From Longimicrobiales bacterium (lineage in GTDB: Bacteria; Gemmatimonadota; Gemmatimonadetes; Longimicrobiales; RSA9), in the NCBI GenBank assembly GCA_035461765.1, contig DATHUY010000091.1, positions 1-46,787 on the forward strand: a DNA stretch of 46,787 nt, given 5' to 3'. The translations under genes and the position numbers were made by a program. Every line of letters begins with the position of its first letter. The first letter of the stretch is position 1. Positions 40,506 through 46,787 of the stretch are shown in pieces. Under the pieces are notes generated by a model. That model did no database searches. It was not told the origin of the DNA and saw only the letters and a list, made by a program, of their open reading frames with translations.

Positions 40506-42118
40506 ACGCCTCCCTCCGTGGCAGGCGTGCCTCGTCGCTTCGCCTCTTCGACGATGCGTGCGACATCCGCCAGCAGCTGCTGCGCGTCGTACACAATGCC
40601 GTCCTTGATCGTGTACTTCACGCCGCCCACCCGCACGACCGCGCCTGTATCGTCCAGGCGCAGCGTGCCCGTGCCGTAGAGAACCTTGAGATTGTGCAGC
40701 GGGTTCTCGGGTACGATCACCAGGTCGGCCAGACTGCCCTCGCGGAGGATACCGAAGTCGGGCCGCGTACCCTTCGGCTCCGTCAGCGTTTCCGCACCGC
40801 ACAGGGTGGCGGAGCGGATGACCTCGAGCGGATGGAAGCCCGCCTCCTGCAGCAGCTCCAGCTCACGGATGTAATCGAAGCCGTACAGCTTGTAGATGAA
40901 CCCCGAGTCCGAGCCGGTGCACACGCGCCCGCCGCGGTTCTTGTACTCGTTCAGGAACTGCATCCAGATGCGGAAGTTGTTCTTCCACTCGATCTCGTCC
41001 TGTGTGGTCCAGTCGAACCAGTACGACCCGTGCGACGTGCGGCTCGGCTGATAGAACTCCCACAGCGACGGCAGCGTGTACCGCTCGTGCCACTCCGCGT
41101 TCCGCGCGCGCATCACGTCGCGGTTCGCTTCGTAGATCGTCAGCGTGGGATCGAGCACAAACCCCAGACCGAGCAGCTCGTCCATCACGCTGTTCCACTT
41201 GTCGCTGCCCGGCGCCGCCGCCTGCTTCCACAGCCGGCCGGCATGTGCAAAGCGGTGGTATTCGTCGCTGTAGTTGTAGTCGGAGGGGTAGTCCTGGATC
41301 GTGCGATCGGCGAAGAGCGATTCCGGCAGGCCGTACCAGTGCTCCATGGAGCCGAGCCCGAGACGCGCCGCGTCGAGCACGTTCATGCGCGCGACACCGG
41401 TCTGCGCCAGGTGTGCCTGGGTACCCAGCGCGTTCTTCTTCGCCTCGTCGAGAAGCGCCGCCATGATGTCGGGATCGTGCGAGCCCAGCTTGAAACCGTC
41501 CACGCCGCGCTGCTTGGCCCAGCGCACATACGCGCGCGCCTGCTCCGGCGAGTCGATCGCGCCGCCATCCCAGCCACTGCCGGGACGCACATATACGTAC
41601 ACGCGCGGCGCCGTGATCTCGTTGCGCGCACTGCGCTCGCGCGACCGGAGAGTCCAGTCCACCCCGTTGCCGCTGCCCGGATCACGAACCGTCGTGACAC
41701 CATGCGCCAGCCACAGTTTGTACACGTACTCGGCGGGCGTCCCCTGCTGCCCGCCGCCCGTATGCGCATGCAGGTCGACGAATCCGGGCAGCACGTACAT
41801 TCCCTGCGCAGCGATCACGTGATCTGCGTCGGCCGGCGGCGTGCGCTCGCGCACGACGCCCGGCGCACCCGCACCACGGATCTCCCTTATCCGGTTGCCC
41901 TCGATCACGATGTCCACGGGGCCGCGCATGGGCGCGCCCGTTCCATCGATGATGTTGGCACCCATGATGACGAGCCTGCGGTACGGGCCGCTGCCCTCTC
42001 CCTCGGGACGCGTCGGGGCTTCGGGGACGCCCTGGGCCGCCAGCCGCGTGTGACAGAGGACGCCGGCAACCACCAGGGTCCACACGGCGGCGCGAGTGCA
42101 TCGGGGCGACGCAGTCAT
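40502..42118 (-). CDS. Exported amidohydrolase-family metalloenzyme
   Basis: A 538-residue amidohydrolase with a signal peptide (about 1-28, ending LAAQ), so it probably acts in the periplasm. The small beta-sandwich half (about 48-105 and the C-terminus, RLVIMGANIIDGTGAPMRG) surrounds the TIM barrel. Metal-site candidates are HAH in VDLHAHTGG, the lysine in GFKLGSHD, His in QAHLAQTG and MEHWYG, and Asp in TGSDSGF. It resembles imidazolonepropionase-like or prolidase-type exported amidohydrolases. AGGAGGGTGA precedes ATG 42118. Its stop overlaps the start of the deacetylase gene, suggesting the two enzymes process related amide substrates. Confidence 0.9.
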   Translation of the reverse strand: MTASPRCTRAAVWTLVVAGVLCHTRLAAQGVPEAPTRPEGEGSGPYRRLVIMGANIIDGTGAPMRGPVDIVIEGNRIREIRGAGAPGVVRERTPPADADHVIAAQGMYVLPGFVDLHAHTGGGQQGTPAEYVYKLWLAHGVTTVRDPGSGNGVDWTLRSRERSARNEITAPRVYVYVRPGSGWDGGAIDSPEQARAYVRWAKQRGVDGFKLGSHDPDIMAALLDEAKKNALGTQAHLAQTGVARMNVLDAARLGLGSMEHWYGLPESLFADRTIQDYPSDYNYSDEYHRFAHAGRLWKQAAAPGSDKWNSVMDELLGLGFVLDPTLTIYEANRDVMRARNAEWHERYTLPSLWEFYQPSRTSHGSYWFDWTTQDEIEWKNNFRIWMQFLNEYKNRGGRVCTGSDSGFIYKLYGFDYIRELELLQEAGFHPLEVIRSATLCGAETLTEPKGTRPDFGILREGSLADLVIVPENPLHNLKVLYGTGTLRLDDTGAVVRVGGVKYTIKDGIVYDAQQLLADVARIVEEAKRRGTPATEGGV

Positions 42119-42306
42119 TCACCCTCCTTCGATGGGCAGGGAGCGTCAGTGAGCGGGCTTCCGGAGGCGGACGGTAGTGCTTTTGCCCACGCGCTGCAAC
42201 GTCCCTCCTGGCGACAGCCCACCTAACGGCTGACGATGGGCGGCGTCTACAGTGACATCGGCTCCGGAACGGACGCCGCGGCATTCACTCCTCGCTCCAG
42301 ACGACG

Positions 42307-43458
42307 ATGACAGGACCCCATCCCCTCGTCCCTGGCGTGCCGCTCGGCACATGCGGCACGACGGGAGATATTCGTGTACGGTGGCGCCCGCCCGGCCGCG
42401 GACGGGCTGTCGGCCGTATCCTGCTGACGCTGGCCGCACTGCTCCTCCGGTCTCCCGTCGCCACGGGCGCACAGCAGCCGCAGGTGCGGCCCGGCGAGAT
42501 CTACGCGGGCACGTTCAGCATTGCAGCCGTGGATGCGGAGACGGGAGAGATCGGTGTCGCGGTGACATCGCGCGTACCGTGCGTGGGCAACATCGTGCCG
42601 CACGTGCGGGTGGGTGTGGGTGCGGTCGCGACCCAGGCGCTGATCCGGATCGAGTACGGTGCCGAGCTGCTCGATCTGCTGGCCACGGGGATGGCTCCGG
42701 CGGACGCACTCGAGCGGGCGCTCCTTCAGGACGCCGGACGCGACCATCGGCAGATCGGGATCATCGCGGCCGGCGGTCGCTCCGCGCAGCACACGGGCAG
42801 GTCGGCGATCGCATGGGCTGGCCAGCGGTCGGGGCGCGGGTATGTGACGCAGGGGAACGTTCTGGTGGGCGGCGACGTGTTGGAGGCCGTGTCTCGCTCA
42901 TTCGAGAAGACGGCAGCCACCGGGATGCCCCTAGCCGAACGCCTGATCGACGCTCTCTCGGCCGGTGACGTCGCGGGCGGCGACCGGCGCAAGGGTGCAC
43001 TTCAGTCGGCTGCACTGGTGGTGGCTGATCCGGGGGCGGTCGGGCGGGTAGGCCCGGACGGCATCACCACGGAGATCGATATCTGTGAAAGCGAAGATCC
43101 GGTCCGCGAGTTGCGCCGCGTCTACAATTCCGTAACGGGGAAGCTCGGCTACCGCACATTGCAGCAGTTCCACGGTCCCGATGTCGTTCAGCTGAAGGTG
43201 ATGCTGCACGCCCTCGGCCATTTCCGGCGGGAAGCATCTGAGGTACGGCTCGAGCTGTCCGCGCCGTTCTACACGGAGGAGCTGGTCAGGGCGGTCAACG
43301 CCTTCCGCGCATCCCACGGTCTCGCCGGTCCCGCCGACGGATCGCCGCCCGGCCTCGTCGACCTGGAGACGATCGAGCTGATGTGGCGCGACCTCGAGCG
43401 GCGCGGCATCGCAGAGGGAGTGCGCCGCCGCCTGCGCGATCTGCGGCGCGCGCCCTGA
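42307..43458 (+). CDS. Exported DUF1028 protein with C-terminal peptidoglycan-binding-like domain
   Basis: A 383-residue protein. A long basic N-terminus precedes a signal-like helix (about 36-54, AVGRILLTLAALLL) and ATGAQ. The DUF1028 domain (about 65-285) has GTFSIAAVDAETGEIGVAVT, VPCVGNIVPHVRVGVGAVAT and GYVTQGNVLVGGDVLE. The C-terminal part (about 290-380, GPDVVQLKVMLHALG, EELVRAVNAFRASHGL) matches the peptidoglycan-binding helical module common in this family. DUF1028 proteins have an N-terminal-nucleophile-hydrolase-like fold but no settled activity. ATG 42307 lacks a ribosome-binding site; GTG 42337 is also possible. It converges with carB across a hairpin. Confidence 0.85.
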   Translation: MTGPHPLVPGVPLGTCGTTGDIRVRWRPPGRGRAVGRILLTLAALLLRSPVATGAQQPQVRPGEIYAGTFSIAAVDAETGEIGVAVTSRVPCVGNIVPHVRVGVGAVATQALIRIEYGAELLDLLATGMAPADALERALLQDAGRDHRQIGIIAAGGRSAQHTGRSAIAWAGQRSGRGYVTQGNVLVGGDVLEAVSRSFEKTAATGMPLAERLIDALSAGDVAGGDRRKGALQSAALVVADPGAVGRVGPDGITTEIDICESEDPVRELRRVYNSVTGKLGYRTLQQFHGPDVVQLKVMLHALGHFRREASEVRLELSAPFYTEELVRAVNAFRASHGLAGPADGSPPGLVDLETIELMWRDLERRGIAEGVRRRLRDLRRAP

Positions 43459-43467
43459 ACCGTCGCC

Positions 43468-43488
43468 GCGCCCGGCCAGGCCGGGCGC
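43468..43488. terminator. Hairpin between convergent DUF1028 and carB genes
   Basis: GCGCCCGGCC (43468-43477) is the exact reverse complement of GGCCGGGCGC (43479-43488) with one base between, giving an 8-bp stem with a short loop. It lies between the DUF1028 stop (43458) and the carB stop (43496). There is no T-tract, but its position suggests bidirectional termination. Confidence 0.6.
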
Positions 43489-43495
43489 AGGTCCA

Positions 43496-46735
<3,240 letters not shown>

Positions 46736-46741
46736 TGCAGT

Positions 46742-46786
46742 CTACCTCTGGTCCGCCTTCCGGCTCTCCTTGCCGACCGCCGTTGC
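46742..46786 (-). CDS. 3' end of an upstream gene, possibly carA (partial)
   Basis: The minus strand reads 14 sense codons (ATAVGKESRKADQR) and a TAG stop at 46744-46742, entering from the right edge. It ends 6 nt before the carB GTG, a spacing usual within an operon. A basic, polar C-terminus is visible but too short to identify. carA is the usual upstream neighbour, so that is the leading guess, not a demonstrated fact. Confidence 0.3.
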   Translation of the reverse strand, partial: ATAVGKESRKADQR

Positions 46787-46787
46787 C

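Overview
This 46.8 kb window is very GC-rich, densely coded chromosomal DNA from a diderm (outer-membrane) bacterium. Three TonB-dependent receptors, a TolC-family channel, a MacA/MacB-like export pair, an LTxxQ periplasmic protein, a DUF2911 lipoprotein and exported amidohydrolases together suggest Gemmatimonadota or a related lineage. That placement is inferred from gene content only; no rRNA gene is present to test it. I saw no tRNA or rRNA gene, CRISPR array, insertion sequence, prophage or integrase. The gene mix is housekeeping plus envelope functions, so this looks like ordinary chromosome rather than an island.

Layout. (1) 1-5282, plus strand: the 3' end of an ECF sigma gene, a small anti-sigma-like membrane protein, an LTxxQ (Spy/CpxP-like) protein, a TolC-family channel, a MacA-like adaptor and a MacB-type permease without an ATPase. 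This is probably one envelope-stress/efflux operon, closed by a strong terminator at 5344-5372. (2) 5431-14299, minus strand: an EF-G-like GTPase, a rhomboid protease, D-Ala-D-Ala ligase, a cystathionine beta-synthase coupled to a TonB-domain lipoprotein, and MutS. A 131-nt foldback element lies at 9740-9870. (3) 14461-24138, plus strand: a BtuB-like receptor, 2-oxoglutarate dehydrogenase E1, a tiny membrane protein, LemA, a DUF2207 protein, a hypothetical protein, a divergent uracil-DNA-glycosylase-fold protein and two small proteins. (4) 24216-32049, minus strand: a TonB-dependent receptor, anti-sigma and ECF sigma factors, a DUF2911 lipoprotein, a ZnuD-like receptor and TrpS. (5) 32162-34548: a Rieske-fold protein lacking both histidine ligands (plus), a PTPS/QueD enzyme with an unknown partner (minus), and a response regulator coupled to a YIP1-like membrane protein (plus) behind an ECF-type promoter. 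(6) 34604-42118, minus strand: an HNH endonuclease, PriA, an orphan GvpL/GvpF homologue, an M24 peptidase, a histone-deacetylase-family enzyme and an exported amidohydrolase. (7) 42307-46787: an exported DUF1028 protein (plus), CarB (minus) and the last codons of a gene upstream of carB.

Many neighbours share ATGA or GTGA stop/start overlaps (at 737, 11288-11291, 32855-32858, 33838-33841, 38242-38245 and 40502-40505), which indicates translational coupling and defines the small operons. No stretch without a gene exceeds about 210 bases. The larger gaps are: 7537-7747 (a 20-bp tandem repeat); 9676-9878 (the foldback element); 14300-14460 (the divergent mutS/receptor promoter region, no motif recognised); 21828-21994 (a G/A-rich short repeat, nothing else); and 42119-42306 (a divergent promoter region, no convincing motif).

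No single novel defence or biosynthetic system stands out. The most unusual items are the foldback element, the orphan GvpL/F gene between priA and a peptidase, the Rieske-fold protein without its iron-sulfur histidines and with its ribosome-binding site in a hairpin, the divergent UDG-fold protein, and the EF-G paralogue with an abnormal guanine-specificity motif.
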